Shown here: positions 7,991 through 16,910 of the stretch, piece after piece
How positions within the stretch are numbered: position 1 is the first letter of the stretch
How the letters are laid out: every line of letters starts with the position of its first letter
DNA from: JALORV01 sp963791235
GTDB taxonomy: Bacteria; Pseudomonadota; Gammaproteobacteria; Burkholderiales; Burkholderiaceae_F
Length of the DNA stretch: 64,000 nt
Reading direction: 5' to 3'
NCBI GenBank assembly: GCA_963791235.1
Contig: CAWBRW010000013.1
Coordinates: 124,001 to 188,000 of the forward strand
Made by a program: the position numbers and the translations under genes
The notes under the pieces: generated by a model
The model's input: only the letters and a program-made list of their open reading frames with translations
Database searches by the model: none
Told to the model about the DNA's origin: nothing

Positions 7991-9778
7991 TCAGAGCTGC
8001 TCGATCGCCGGCCCCTTGGTACCACCCAGCCAGGTCTTCGCATACGCGCGCCGCGCGGCCTTCTCGCCTGCCAGGTCGCCTTTGCGCTTGTACGTTTCGG
8101 CGAGTCCGGCGAGCGCCCAGCCGTTGTTGCGCACGCGGCCGAGCGAATCGCGGAACGCCTTCTCAGCCTCCTCCAGCTTGCCCTGCCGCAGCCGGACCGC
8201 GCCGAGAGACTGGCGCACCGGGTAGTACCAGTACGCTGGCTCGGTGTAGGCCAGCGTGTCCTCGATGAAGACGGCGTCTTCATACGCGCGTGCGGCACTT
8301 TCGAGGTCGCCCTTCGCGTCGGCGATCCGTCCAGTGGCCACCAGGCGCGCCGTCTGGACGATCTCCTTCGCCGGGATGCCGAATTCGGCGAACGGCTTGA
8401 AGTCCCCGTCCTTCTCGATGCCCGCGAGCGCGTCGATTTCCTTCTGCGCCGAGGCGAAGTCCTTCTTCTGCGCGAACGCTGTCGCCCGCGCATAGTGGTA
8501 CATCGTCTGGACCAGCACGAGGCCCGGCGCGGGGGCAGGCAGGGCGAGGATCGTGTCCGGCGCGCTGAACTGCGCGTGGGTGGTGTAGGGCGCGGCCTTC
8601 ACCGGCTGCATGATCGCGAACTGCGCCACGACTTCCGGCGACAGCGAGGCGTCGAGCTTCTGCGCCGCCGCGATTGCAGCCTGGCCGTCCCCACCGATCT
8701 GCGCCGAGACCATCAGGAAGTGGATGTTGTGCGGGTAGTACGCGGCTTTGTAGAGCGGGTCCGACGCCGAAGACGCGAAGTAGCGTTCGTCGACCGCCAT
8801 CGCACGCTTGTTCGTCTCGAGCGATTCGCGATACATGCCGACCCGGTAATAGATATGCGCCGGCATGTGCACGATGTGGCCCGCGCCCGGCATCAGGGCG
8901 CCGAGTCGGTTGGCATAAGGCAGCGCGCGTTCCGGCGTGGTCGAGGCCTCCACCGCGTGGATGTACAGGTGGATGGCGCCCGGATGGCTCGGACTGCGCT
9001 TGAGGACCGTCTCCAGAACCGCGACGATCTCCGCGCCGTGGCCCTTGGGCTTCGTGCCACCCGCTTCCCAGTAGTCCCACGGCTGCGTGTCCATCATCGC
9101 TTCGACGTACAGCGCCTGGACCGTGTTCTCTTCCGGGTAGCGCGCGGCGACCTGTTTCATCGCTTCGGCGTAGGCCGCATCGAGGGCGGCGCGTTCGGCC
9201 TTGGGGTCCGCCGAATAGCGCTTGGCCAGCGCCGCGATGAGGTCGCGATCGCGCAGCGGCGCCGACGGCGCCAGCTCGACGGCTTTCGCCAGCGCAGCGA
9301 GCGCCGGCGCGTTCGCCTCCGGCATCATCGGCACGTTGATGTTGGGTCCGTAGGACAGGGACTCACCCCAGTAGCACAGGGCACAGCGAGGATCGAGCTT
9401 CTGGGCCTCGCGGAACGCGCGGATCGCCTCCGCGTGGTTGAACCCGAACATCAGCCGCACGCCCTGGTCGAACCACGCCTGGGCCTTGGCGTTGCCGGTG
9501 CCGGCCTTCAGCGTGACCGTCCCCAGGTTGCCGTAGAGCACCGGCGTGTCGGCCAGCGCCGGCTTCGCCGGCACAGGCTGGAAGGGCGCCGTCTCGGCCG
9601 CCGCTATCACCAGGTTCCGGAACAGGGCCGGGGGTCCGCCCGCGCCGGGTACGCAGGTGGCGCCGGCATCGAGCAGTGGATCGAAACTCGTGTCGCCACC
9701 GACGCTGGACGAAGGCGGGAGGGCGATCGCGCAGGCCGCGGCGACGGCGAGCGCAAGGCGAAGGCGTTGTGGCTTCAT
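7991..9778 (-). CDS. Exported TPR-repeat protein, function unknown
   Basis: A 595-residue protein with an N-terminal Sec signal (MKPQRLRLALAVAAACAIAL) and multiple tetratricopeptide repeats, for example AQAWFDQGVRLMFGFNHAEA near the N-terminus and AYEDAVFIEDTLAYTEPAYW later. Between them is a conserved, His-rich core (HPGAIHLYIHAVEAS, HIVHMPAHIYYRVGMYRESL, YYPHNIHFLMV) that is more than a plain scaffold and might bind metal. I chose the ATG at 9776-9778 because GGGAG precedes it and it begins the signal peptide. It is divergent from maeB. I do not recognise a characterised homologue. Confidence 0.8.
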   Translation of the reverse strand: MKPQRLRLALAVAAACAIALPPSSSVGGDTSFDPLLDAGATCVPGAGGPPALFRNLVIAAAETAPFQPVPAKPALADTPVLYGNLGTVTLKAGTGNAKAQAWFDQGVRLMFGFNHAEAIRAFREAQKLDPRCALCYWGESLSYGPNINVPMMPEANAPALAALAKAVELAPSAPLRDRDLIAALAKRYSADPKAERAALDAAYAEAMKQVAARYPEENTVQALYVEAMMDTQPWDYWEAGGTKPKGHGAEIVAVLETVLKRSPSHPGAIHLYIHAVEASTTPERALPYANRLGALMPGAGHIVHMPAHIYYRVGMYRESLETNKRAMAVDERYFASSASDPLYKAAYYPHNIHFLMVSAQIGGDGQAAIAAAQKLDASLSPEVVAQFAIMQPVKAAPYTTHAQFSAPDTILALPAPAPGLVLVQTMYHYARATAFAQKKDFASAQKEIDALAGIEKDGDFKPFAEFGIPAKEIVQTARLVATGRIADAKGDLESAARAYEDAVFIEDTLAYTEPAYWYYPVRQSLGAVRLRQGKLEEAEKAFRDSLGRVRNNGWALAGLAETYKRKGDLAGEKAARRAYAKTWLGGTKGPAIEQL

Positions 9779-10112
9779 GACACTCCCAAGCGGCGCTCCG
9801 GCATGCAGCGCGTCGCATCCAAGATGTTGCCGCTGGAAGGGGGCACGCACCGCGGCCGCGGCGCGGATCCGCTCGCCCAGGGGAAGGCGCGTAAATCTGA
9901 TCGCGTGCCCCATCGCTGTCAAGCACCATGGTCGCTATCGGGGACAGGCCGCCGCCCGGGATCCGGCGACCGGTCACCCCTCCCCGTGCGGCGGATCAAC
10001 GCTGCGATTGGCGTGCGGGCCGCAAGGCCGTAACCTTGGCCGAACGACGAATAACAGAACAGCGCGCGCTCGCGGTCAAGGCGAGAATCGTGCGCAACCC
10101 GAGGAGACCACC
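9779..10112. other. Divergent intergenic region, TPR gene / maeB
   Basis: 334 bases between two divergent starts. It must hold both promoters, but I cannot pick convincing -35/-10 pairs. The only clear site is GAGGAG at 10101-10106, the ribosome-binding site that fixes the maeB start. No small ORF with a good ribosome site is seen. Confidence 0.6.
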
Positions 10113-12383
10113 ATGTCCGACAACCTGCGCGATGCAGCGCTCGAGTATCACCGCCAGCCCACCCACGGCAAGATCTCGGTGGTGCCCACCAAGGCGATGG
10201 TGACGCAGCGCGACCTCTCGCTTGCGTATTCGCCCGGCGTAGCCGAGGCCTGCAACGAGATCGTGCGCGACCCGCGCGAGGCACACACGCTGACGGCGCG
10301 CGGCAACCTGGTCGGCGTGGTGACGAACGGCACCGCGGTGCTGGGCCTGGGAAACATTGGTCCGCTGGCCGGCAAGCCGGTGATGGAAGGTAAGGGGTGC
10401 CTCTTCAAGAAGTTCGCCGGCATCGACGTCTTCGACATCGAACTCAACGAGCACGATCCGGACAAGCTGGTCGACATCATCGCCGCGCTCGAGCCGACCT
10501 TTGGCGGCATCAATCTCGAGGACATCAAGGCGCCCGAGTGCTTCTACATCGAGCGCAAGCTGCGCGAGCGGCTGAAGATCCCCGTATTCCACGACGACCA
10601 GCACGGCACCGCGATCGTCGCCGCCGCAGCGGTGATCAATGGCCTGCGCTTTGTCGGCAAGGACATCGCGAAGGCGAAGCTGGTGTGCTCCGGCGCGGGT
10701 GCCGCCGCGATCGCCTGCCTCGACCTGCTCGTGAGCCTCGGCGTACGGCGCGATAACATCCTCGTCGCCGACAGCAAGGGCGTCGTGTACACCGGCCGCA
10801 GCGGGCTCGACGAGAGCAAAGCGCGCTACGCACGTGAAACCAAGGCGCGCACGCTGGCCGATGCGATGCCCGGCGCCGACATCTTCCTGGGGCTGTCCGG
10901 ACCCGGCGCGCTGACGGCGGAGATGGTCAAGGACATGGGGACCCAGCCGATCATCCTGGCGATGGCCAACCCGACGCCGGAGATCATGCCGGAACTGGCG
11001 AAGGCCGCGCGCCCCGACGCCATCATCGGCACCGGGCGCTCCGACTACCCGAACCAGGTCAACAACGTCCTCTGCTTCCCCTTCATCTTCCGCGGCGCGC
11101 TTGACGTCGGCGCGACGACCATCAACGAAGAGATGAAGCTCGCCACCGTGCGTGCGCTGGCGGACCTGACGCACGCCGAGATCCCGGATGAAGTGGCGAG
11201 CGCCTACGGCGCCGAGGGCCTGCGCTTTGGCTCCGAGTACCTGATTCCGAAGCCGTTCGATCCGCGGCTGATCGACCGCATCGCACCCGCCGTCGCAAAG
11301 GCGGCGATGGAAAGCGGTGTCGCGACGCGGCCGATCCAGGACCTCGACGCGTACCGCGCGCAGCTGCGGCGCTTCGTCTACCAGTCCGGCAGCACGATGG
11401 AGCCGGTGTTTGCCGCGGCGAAGAAGGCCGCCAAGCGCCTGATCTACGCCGAGGGCGAAGAGGAGCGCGTGCTGCGCGCCGCGCAGGTGGTGGTCGACGA
11501 GGGCCTCGCGCGGCCGATCCTGATAGGTCGACCGGACGTCATTGCGACGCGCATCGAGCGCTATGGACTGCGGCTCAAGCTCGGCACCAACGTCGAGTGC
11601 GTCAACGTGCTCGACGATCCGCGCTACCGCGACACCTGGATGGAGTACTACCAGCTTGCCAAACGCAAAGGGGTGACGCGCTCGCTTGCGCAGGCCGAGA
11701 TCCGCACCCGCACCACGCTGATCGGCACGATGCTGATAAGAAAGGGCGACGCCGACGCGATGCTGTGCGGCACCGTCGGCGCCTACGCCGACCACCTCCG
11801 CTATGTGCGTACGACGATAGGTCTTCGCCCCGGCGTCCAGACCTTCGCGGCGATGCAGCTGCTGATGCTGCCCAACCGGCACCTCTTCATCTGTGACACG
11901 CACGTCAATCCCGACCCCACGGCTGAGCAGGTCGCCGAGATGACGATGCTCGCCGCTGACGCCGTGCGCCGCTTTGGCATCGCGCCGAAGGTGGCGCTGC
12001 TGTCGCATTCGAACTTCGGCAGCTCCGAACTGCCCTCGGCGCAGAAGATGCGCACGGCTCTCGAACTCGTACGCGCGCGCAATCCGGATTTCGAGGTCGA
12101 CGGCGAGATGCAGGCCGACACCGCGCTGTCGCACGTCGTGCTGGAGGGCTCGATGCCCGATTCGACGCTCACCCAGGAAGCCAACCTGCTGATCATGCCG
12201 AACGTCGATGCTGCCAACATCACCTACAACGCACTGCGCGTCACGGCCGGTGGCGGCATCACGATCGGCGCGGTGCTGCTCGGCGCCGCCCAGCCGGTCC
12301 ATATCCTGACGCCGGCGTCGACAGTCCGGCGCATCATCAACATGTCGGCGGTGGCCGTCGTCGACGCCGCCGAGCAACGCTGA
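10113..12383 (+). CDS. maeB: NADP-dependent malic enzyme (MaeB type)
   Basis: Oxidatively decarboxylates malate to pyruvate, making NADPH; cytoplasmic. 756 residues with the two-part MaeB structure: an N-terminal malic enzyme half (SLAYSPGVAEAC, VFHDDQHGTAIVAAAA, NAD(P)-binding VCSGAGAAAIAC, MANPTPEIMPE) and a C-terminal phosphotransacetylase-like regulatory half (from about residue 430, AAKKAAKRLIYAEGEEERVL). The second half is known to mediate acetyl-CoA control in homologues. Start ATG 10113 has GAGGAG 6 bases upstream. Confidence 0.95.
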   Translation: MSDNLRDAALEYHRQPTHGKISVVPTKAMVTQRDLSLAYSPGVAEACNEIVRDPREAHTLTARGNLVGVVTNGTAVLGLGNIGPLAGKPVMEGKGCLFKKFAGIDVFDIELNEHDPDKLVDIIAALEPTFGGINLEDIKAPECFYIERKLRERLKIPVFHDDQHGTAIVAAAAVINGLRFVGKDIAKAKLVCSGAGAAAIACLDLLVSLGVRRDNILVADSKGVVYTGRSGLDESKARYARETKARTLADAMPGADIFLGLSGPGALTAEMVKDMGTQPIILAMANPTPEIMPELAKAARPDAIIGTGRSDYPNQVNNVLCFPFIFRGALDVGATTINEEMKLATVRALADLTHAEIPDEVASAYGAEGLRFGSEYLIPKPFDPRLIDRIAPAVAKAAMESGVATRPIQDLDAYRAQLRRFVYQSGSTMEPVFAAAKKAAKRLIYAEGEEERVLRAAQVVVDEGLARPILIGRPDVIATRIERYGLRLKLGTNVECVNVLDDPRYRDTWMEYYQLAKRKGVTRSLAQAEIRTRTTLIGTMLIRKGDADAMLCGTVGAYADHLRYVRTTIGLRPGVQTFAAMQLLMLPNRHLFICDTHVNPDPTAEQVAEMTMLAADAVRRFGIAPKVALLSHSNFGSSELPSAQKMRTALELVRARNPDFEVDGEMQADTALSHVVLEGSMPDSTLTQEANLLIMPNVDAANITYNALRVTAGGGITIGAVLLGAAQPVHILTPASTVRRIINMSAVAVVDAAEQR

Positions 12384-12384
12384 A

Positions 12385-12735
12385 TCAGCGCCGGAGCGCT
12401 CGCCAGGTCCACAGCGCTCCGGCCGCGTCCACCAGGGCGAACAGCAGAAGCACCGGCGGTGCGAGGCCCAGCAGCACGAACGCGCCGAAAAAGCCGACCA
12501 CTGACAGCCGCACCGGAATCGTCCAGGCGAAGAACGGCGTGAAGCGGGCCGCGGCGGCGCGCACGTAGTACGTCCCCAGGAAGCCGACCAGCATGCCGAC
12601 GACGCGTATCCAGAACTCGTCCGTCGCAGCCATACCAAAGAGTCGCAGCAGCACGTTCGGCGCGAGCAGTAGCCAGGCGCCGAGGACGATGAGGTAGATG
12701 CCGAACACCCGTACGCTGAGCGCCGCCTTGTTCAT
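12385..12735 (-). CDS. Small four-helix membrane protein, unknown
   Basis: A 116-residue, very hydrophobic protein with about four transmembrane segments (IYLIVLGAWLLLAPNVLL, VVGMLVGFLGTYYV, LSVVGFFGAFVLLGLAPP, LLLFALVDAAGALW). No catalytic motif is seen. I prefer the ATG at 12733-12735 (MNKAALSV), which has GGAG 8 bases upstream, over an in-frame GTG two codons earlier. It converges on maeB with one base between the stops. Function not recognised. Confidence 0.65.
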   Translation of the reverse strand: MNKAALSVRVFGIYLIVLGAWLLLAPNVLLRLFGMAATDEFWIRVVGMLVGFLGTYYVRAAAARFTPFFAWTIPVRLSVVGFFGAFVLLGLAPPVLLLFALVDAAGALWTWRALRR

Positions 12736-12753
12736 ATCCACTGCTCCGCAACG

Positions 12754-12779
12754 AAAAAGCCCCGCCGCAGCGGGGCTTT
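12754..12779 (-). terminator. Rho-independent terminator
   Basis: Perfect 10-bp stem AAAGCCCCGC / GCGGGGCTTT with loop CGCA. On the minus strand a run of T follows, so it ends transcription of the PEP-CTERM gene just upstream (stop at 12796). It sits before the next minus-strand gene and insulates the two. Confidence 0.85.
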
Positions 12780-12795
12780 CATGAACAAGCTCGAT

Positions 12796-13632
12796 CTACG
12801 TGCGGCGACGCCGCACGGCCGCGAGACCGGCGAAGCCAAGGCCGAGTAATGCTAGGCCGGCCGGCTCAGGGACGGGTGTGATCGGCTCGTAGTTGTCTCT
12901 CAACTGCCACGACAGGATGTCGTGATTGGCGAACGCCGCGCCTGTGCCCGAGGTGAAGCCGACGTAAGCATCGGTGCTGCCCAGCACTGTGGCGAGATCC
13001 ACATTCCAGGTCAGCAACGCGGCAGCGGGCCGCACTGCCGATCGGGTCAGGCGAACCTCGAGCAGATCGGTCACGCTGTTGTAGTCGACCCAGGCGTTCC
13101 AGATGTCCCCGTCGTTCAGGTCGGCTTCGGCGATATTGATCGAGGTAACGGAATTGACACTGCCATTCAGATCGATGCCGACATGGTTGCTGTTGATGTC
13201 GATGCCGCTATTGAACCAGTTGTCGAACTCGACGCCGACGCTGTTGGGGATCCCGTCAAAGCCGATGCCACCGCCACCGCCGCCGACGCTGTTCGACACT
13301 GTCTGAACCGCAAACACGATGCCGTCCGCTCCGCACCCAAACCCATCGCAGGCGCCACCCGGATTGGTGAAGCGGAACCGGAAGTACGTGCTGAACGCGG
13401 CGCCGCTCGTCAGGGCCACGGTATTGGTTGAAAACGCGCTGCCGGCCTGGCTGAACGTGTCACGCGTGACACGCAGTACGTTGCCTACCTGCGCGGCATT
13501 GCCATTGATCGTCAGCCCGGTCGTGTCCGAAAAGTCCGGGTAGTTGATGACCAGCGCGGCCTGCGCCAGCGTAGCTACAGACGCCATTGCGACGAAAAGC
13601 GACGCGCTGCCAAGAACTCTCGATAACGCCAT
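12796..13632 (-). CDS. PEP-CTERM protein with L-type lectin-like domain
   Basis: A 278-residue exported protein. It has a Sec signal (ending ATLAQA), then a beta-rich domain resembling bacterial legume-lectin-like modules: FRFRFTNPGG, DGIVFAVQTVSN and GVEFDNWFNSG...NHVGIDLNG, the last corresponding to the metal/sugar site region. It ends with a PEP-CTERM sorting tail: VPEPAGLALLGLGFAGLAAV plus RRRRT. The family's tail is cut by an exosortase, linking the protein to extracellular polysaccharide; no exosortase lies in this window. The start MALSRVLGS was chosen for the GGGGAGAGGG site 5 bases upstream. Confidence 0.88.
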   Translation of the reverse strand: MALSRVLGSASLFVAMASVATLAQAALVINYPDFSDTTGLTINGNAAQVGNVLRVTRDTFSQAGSAFSTNTVALTSGAAFSTYFRFRFTNPGGACDGFGCGADGIVFAVQTVSNSVGGGGGGIGFDGIPNSVGVEFDNWFNSGIDINSNHVGIDLNGSVNSVTSINIAEADLNDGDIWNAWVDYNSVTDLLEVRLTRSAVRPAAALLTWNVDLATVLGSTDAYVGFTSGTGAAFANHDILSWQLRDNYEPITPVPEPAGLALLGLGFAGLAAVRRRRT

Positions 13633-13841
13633 AAACCCTCTCCCCGTTTGGACCGACCTCATGACGCACGTGAGCGACTGTCGCATGCTTCAGGATCGCG
13701 CTGTCGCTTAAGCATTCTTCGCGCCCGTCGAGCAAGCTCTTGATCTGACAGGGAAACTTCCCCGCCTCGCCAACGGGATGTAAGGAATGTCGACAGGGTG
13801 TCGATGCTCTGACCCGGTGTTATCGGACCGAACGGAAAGAA

Positions 13842-13867
13842 AAGAGCCCGGCCGAAGCCGGGCTCTT
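13842..13867 (-). terminator. Rho-independent terminator of a small minus-strand ORF
   Basis: Perfect 11-bp stem AAGAGCCCGGC / GCCGGGCTCTT with loop CGAA. On the minus strand it is followed by TTTTCTTTCC. It lies 90 bases after the stop of the small ORF at 13957-14137, so that ORF has its own transcription end. Confidence 0.85.
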
Positions 13868-13956
13868 GAGGCAGGCGCGATTGACCTGCCGGGGGAGTTC
13901 GCTGCCGCGCTGTCGGCGCCGCGGGACCGGACGCTGTCCGCCGCGCGCGGCGCGAT

Positions 13957-14137
13957 TCAGTTCAGCGGTGTCGCACGGATGGTGATGCGGTCCAGCGCGA
14001 TCAACTGCGTGCTCGCGGCTTCCTCGCGCGGCTGCATACCGGCGAGCGTGCTACCCAGGACGACGGCGCTGGTCAGGACAGCGACGGCGAAAGCGGTCAG
14101 GCGGGTCGGCAGGCTGGTCGGTGAAGTTGGCGTTCAT
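13957..14137 (-). pseudogene. Small exported/membrane protein ORF, frameshifted
   Basis: The ATG at 14135-14137 follows an AAAGGA site and starts MNANFT, but that frame ends after 28 codons. One base later, another frame reads LPTRLTAFAVAVLTSAVVLG STLAGMQPREEAAS and so on to TGA at 13957: a hydrophobic segment followed by a short soluble tail (about 59 residues if joined). The span is 181 bases, so removing one base near 14113-14119 restores a single frame. The good ribosome site and the terminator downstream argue for a real small gene. Function unknown. Confidence 0.5.
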
Positions 14138-14517
14138 GGTTCGGTCCTTTCGGTAAGTCGTTTTGCGTTGTCGATGGCTGCACTGTAGGCAGCGGCAAGC
14201 GGCGTCGCGAGCGACTTGCGACAAGGTGCTGAAATCGTGGAATGAACCGCAAACGGTGATTCGTCGTCGTCAAGTCGTCTTCTGCAGTTCATCCGTCGCA
14301 GGCGCATTTCGTCGCGCCCGGCGACCGTTCACGCTGCATTTCGTCGGAGAGTCGGCCCGGAAGTCTTGAAGGGCCGGGGTGGCCCAGCAGGCGAAGAGTC
14401 CTACCGGTGCGATGCCGCCCGAAGGGCTAACACAGCACCTCGCCTCGCGATGCGAGTCACTGCGGCCGACGGCGGACCTGTCTGTGGCGGGCGGGCAAAA
14501 CCCCCGCGCGCGTATCG
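14138..14517. other. Non-coding stretch between small ORF and CBS gene
   Basis: 380 bases with no supportable ORF. It must include the upstream region of the small minus-strand ORF. A short hairpin GCCC-GAA-GGGC is present at about 14417-14427. I recognise no RNA family. Confidence 0.5.
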
Positions 14518-14979
14518 CTAGTTGGTGCGGGCCGTGCCTTCTTCCGGCTCGGGCCAGTCGCGGATATAGGCCTTGAGCATGCGGTTCTCGAAGCTCTGTT
14601 CCTCGAGCACCGCCCTGGCCACGTCGTAAAACGAGATGACGCCGACCAGCGTGCGGCCATCGAGCACGGGGAGATAACGTGCGTGACGCTCCAGCATCAG
14701 GCGCCGCACTTCCATGACCTCGGTCTCCGGGGTCACCGTGAGCGGCGAGTCGTCCATCACCTTGCGCACGCTGATCTCGCCGACGCTGCCGGCATTGGCG
14801 TGGATGCGGTTGATGACCTCGCGAAAGGTGAGCATGCCCACCAGATCACCGTACTCCATGATCACGACCGAGCCGATGTCCTGTTCGGCCATCAGCGCAA
14901 CCGCCCGGGCCAGGGGCGCGTCCGGGTTAACGGTGTAAAGCACGCTGCCCTTGACGCGCAGGATGTCGCTGACCTTCAT
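14518..14979 (-). CDS. CBS-pair domain protein
   Basis: A 153-residue soluble protein made almost only of two CBS motifs (about residues 8-60 and 74-128), including VNPDAPLARAVALMAEQDIG with LVGMLTFREVINRI, and VTPETEVMEVRRLMLERHAR with LVGVISFYDVARAV. Stand-alone CBS pairs bind adenine nucleotides and act as energy or redox sensors; the target here is unknown. ATG start MKVSDIL preceded by GGAGGA. Single gene. Confidence 0.92.
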   Translation of the reverse strand: MKVSDILRVKGSVLYTVNPDAPLARAVALMAEQDIGSVVIMEYGDLVGMLTFREVINRIHANAGSVGEISVRKVMDDSPLTVTPETEVMEVRRLMLERHARYLPVLDGRTLVGVISFYDVARAVLEEQSFENRMLKAYIRDWPEPEEGTARTN

Positions 14980-15058
14980 GCTGTCCTCCGGCGCGTCGGC
15001 TCATCGACGCGCGATCGAGGCGATGCTAGCTGCGCGCCTCGCGCCGAACAAGCGGAAT

Positions 15059-15844
15059 TCAGAGCCGGCGCAGCCAGCCCAATCCCGCGGATGTGCCACC
15101 CGGTCGCGGATCCGCGGGACGGTACTCACAACCGACCCAGCCGGCATACCCCAACCGGTCCAGCTCCCGGAAGATCGCGGTGCAGTTCACTTCCCCCGTG
15201 TCGGGCTCATTCCGGTCAGGCACGCCGGCCACCTGCACGTGGCCAATCACTTCGAAATGCTGCCGCAGGTGCCGGATCAGGTCCCCTTGCAGGATCTGCA
15301 GGTGGTAGACGTCGAACTGCAGCGCCAGCCCGGGGTTCGCCAGTCGCGCGATGGTCGCGACGGCCAGAGGGAGGCGATTGAGAAAGTAGCCGGGGAAGTC
15401 ATGCGGGTTGATCGGCTCGATCATGACCGCGATCCCGTGCGGTGCGAGAACGTCGCAGGCCCTGGCGATGTTGCGTTCGTAGGCGGCCAGCGCATCGGCG
15501 TGCGCCACATCGGCGCCCGGTGTGCCGGCCATCACATGAACCCGTGGCGCACCAACCGTGCGCGCGTAGTCGAGCGCGCGATCGATCGAGGCGTCGAACT
15601 CCGCTTCGCGCCCAGGCAGCGCAGCGAGGCCTCGCTCGCCGGCGGCGAAGTCACCGACCGGCGCGTTGATCAGCACCACCTCGGCACGTGCCGAATCAAG
15701 TCCACGGCGAAACTCGGCGGCATCCACTGCGTACGCCGACTGGACCTCGATGGCTGCAAAGCCGTCGCGCGCCGCGGCATCAATGCGCTGGACCAGCGCA
15801 TGCTCCGGATACAGGAGGCTGATGTTGGCGGCGAAGCGAGGCAT
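15059..15844 (-). CDS. hyi: Hydroxypyruvate isomerase family protein
   Basis: A 261-residue TIM-barrel isomerase of the Hyi/OtnI group, which interconverts hydroxypyruvate and tartronate semialdehyde in glyoxylate metabolism. Motifs: MPRFAANISLLYPE start, VMIEPINPHDFPGYFL (metal/catalytic Glu), LQFDVYHLQILQGDL and GHVQVAGVPDRNEPDTGE. The exact sugar-acid substrate is not certain. It lies 8 bases after the proline iminopeptidase stop on the same strand, so they probably share a transcript. Confidence 0.88.
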   Translation of the reverse strand: MPRFAANISLLYPEHALVQRIDAAARDGFAAIEVQSAYAVDAAEFRRGLDSARAEVVLINAPVGDFAAGERGLAALPGREAEFDASIDRALDYARTVGAPRVHVMAGTPGADVAHADALAAYERNIARACDVLAPHGIAVMIEPINPHDFPGYFLNRLPLAVATIARLANPGLALQFDVYHLQILQGDLIRHLRQHFEVIGHVQVAGVPDRNEPDTGEVNCTAIFRELDRLGYAGWVGCEYRPADPRPGGTSAGLGWLRRL

Positions 15845-15852
15845 GTCCGCGG

Positions 15853-16803
15853 TCAGACCAGCACGGTCTTGAATCGTTCGAGTTCCGCCATGACCGCCGC
15901 ACGAACTGCGGGCTCCCACACCGAGTGCCCGGCATCGGGCACGATCGTGTAGCGCGCGGACGGCCAGGCGTGTGCTAGATCATCGGCGCTCACGATCGGG
16001 CAGACCATGTCATAGCGCGCGTGCACGATCGAGGCAGGGTGAGTGCGGATGCGGTCGATGTTCTGCAGCAGCTGATCCGCCCCGAGGAAGCAGCGATGGG
16101 CGAAATAGTGCGCTTCCAGCCGCGCCAGCCCGAGCGCTTCGGCGGCGAAATGACGCACGAGCTCCGGGTTGGGCAGCAAGGTCGAACACGCGCCCTCGTA
16201 TTCGCTCCAGGCGCGCGCAAAGGTCACGTGCACGCGGGGGTCGGGATCAAACAGGCGCCGGAGATACCCCCCGAGCAGATCACCCCGTTCGGCTTCAGGC
16301 AGCATGCCGGCGAACTTCTGCCAGGCCTCGGGGAATACCTGGCGCAGCCCGTAGAGAAACCAGTCGATTTCGCTCTGGCGCCCGAGGAAGATGCCGCGCA
16401 GCAGGAACCCGGAGCAGCGCTCCGGATGCGCCTGCCCGTACGCGAGGCCGAGCGTGCTGCCCCAGGAGCCACCGAATACCAGCCAGCGCTCGATGCCGAG
16501 GTACTCGCGCAACATTTCGATGTCGACGATCAGCTGCTGAGTGGTGTTGGACTCGACCTCGCCCACCGGGATCGAGGCGCCCGCTCCGCGCTGGTCGAAC
16601 AGGACCGCCCGATAGAACTCGGGGTCGAAAAAGCGCCGGTGTTCCGGGGAGCAGCCGCCGCCCGGCCCGCCGTGCAGAAAGAGCACCGGTACACCGGTGG
16701 GATTTCCGACCGACTCCCAATACATCGTGTGCAGGTCGTCGAGCGCCAGCATGCCGCTGTCGTTCGGCTCGATCGGGGGGTAGAGGACGGCGCGCTGATC
16801 CAT
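15853..16803 (-). CDS. pip: Proline iminopeptidase
   Basis: Serine aminopeptidase (alpha/beta hydrolase, family S33) that removes N-terminal proline from peptides. 316 residues, normal length. Visible: oxyanion motif HGGPGGG, RAVLFDQRGAGAS, nucleophile elbow GGSWGSTLGLAYGQAHPE, catalytic His in PDAGHSVWEP. ATG start MDQRAVLYPPIEP. Upstream gene of the pip-hyi pair. Confidence 0.93.
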   Translation of the reverse strand: MDQRAVLYPPIEPNDSGMLALDDLHTMYWESVGNPTGVPVLFLHGGPGGGCSPEHRRFFDPEFYRAVLFDQRGAGASIPVGEVESNTTQQLIVDIEMLREYLGIERWLVFGGSWGSTLGLAYGQAHPERCSGFLLRGIFLGRQSEIDWFLYGLRQVFPEAWQKFAGMLPEAERGDLLGGYLRRLFDPDPRVHVTFARAWSEYEGACSTLLPNPELVRHFAAEALGLARLEAHYFAHRCFLGADQLLQNIDRIRTHPASIVHARYDMVCPIVSADDLAHAWPSARYTIVPDAGHSVWEPAVRAAVMAELERFKTVLV

Positions 16804-16867
16804 GGCTGGGGCCGCAGTTTACGAGTGTCTGCCCATCGCCCCGCGATGCGATCGACGGCGGCCCCGC

Positions 16868-16889
16868 ACCCCCTCGCTTCGGCGGGGGT
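16868..16889. terminator. Possible GC hairpin after cNMP-binding gene
   Basis: ACCCCC / GGGGGT inverted repeat with a short imperfect inner stem, 20 bases past the stop at 16911. There is no clear T-run, so a terminator role is weakly supported. Confidence 0.3.
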
Positions 16890-16910
16890 CAGTGAGTGGT
16901 GCAAGCCTCC

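Noticed and set aside
7793..10033. 746-codon plus-strand open frame over the TPR gene
   Set aside because: Low-complexity shadow of a high-GC gene; the minus strand has signal peptide and TPR motifs.
9996..12638. 880-codon minus-strand open frame across maeB
   Set aside because: Arg/His/Asp-rich shadow with no domain; maeB on the other strand is unmistakable.
13787..14188. 133-codon plus-strand ORF
   Set aside because: Runs over a terminator and the minus-strand small ORF, has no ribosome site and no recognisable features.
14379..14517. Possible structured RNA or riboswitch
   Set aside because: Only a tiny GCCC-GAA-GGGC hairpin is clear and no known family pattern fits.
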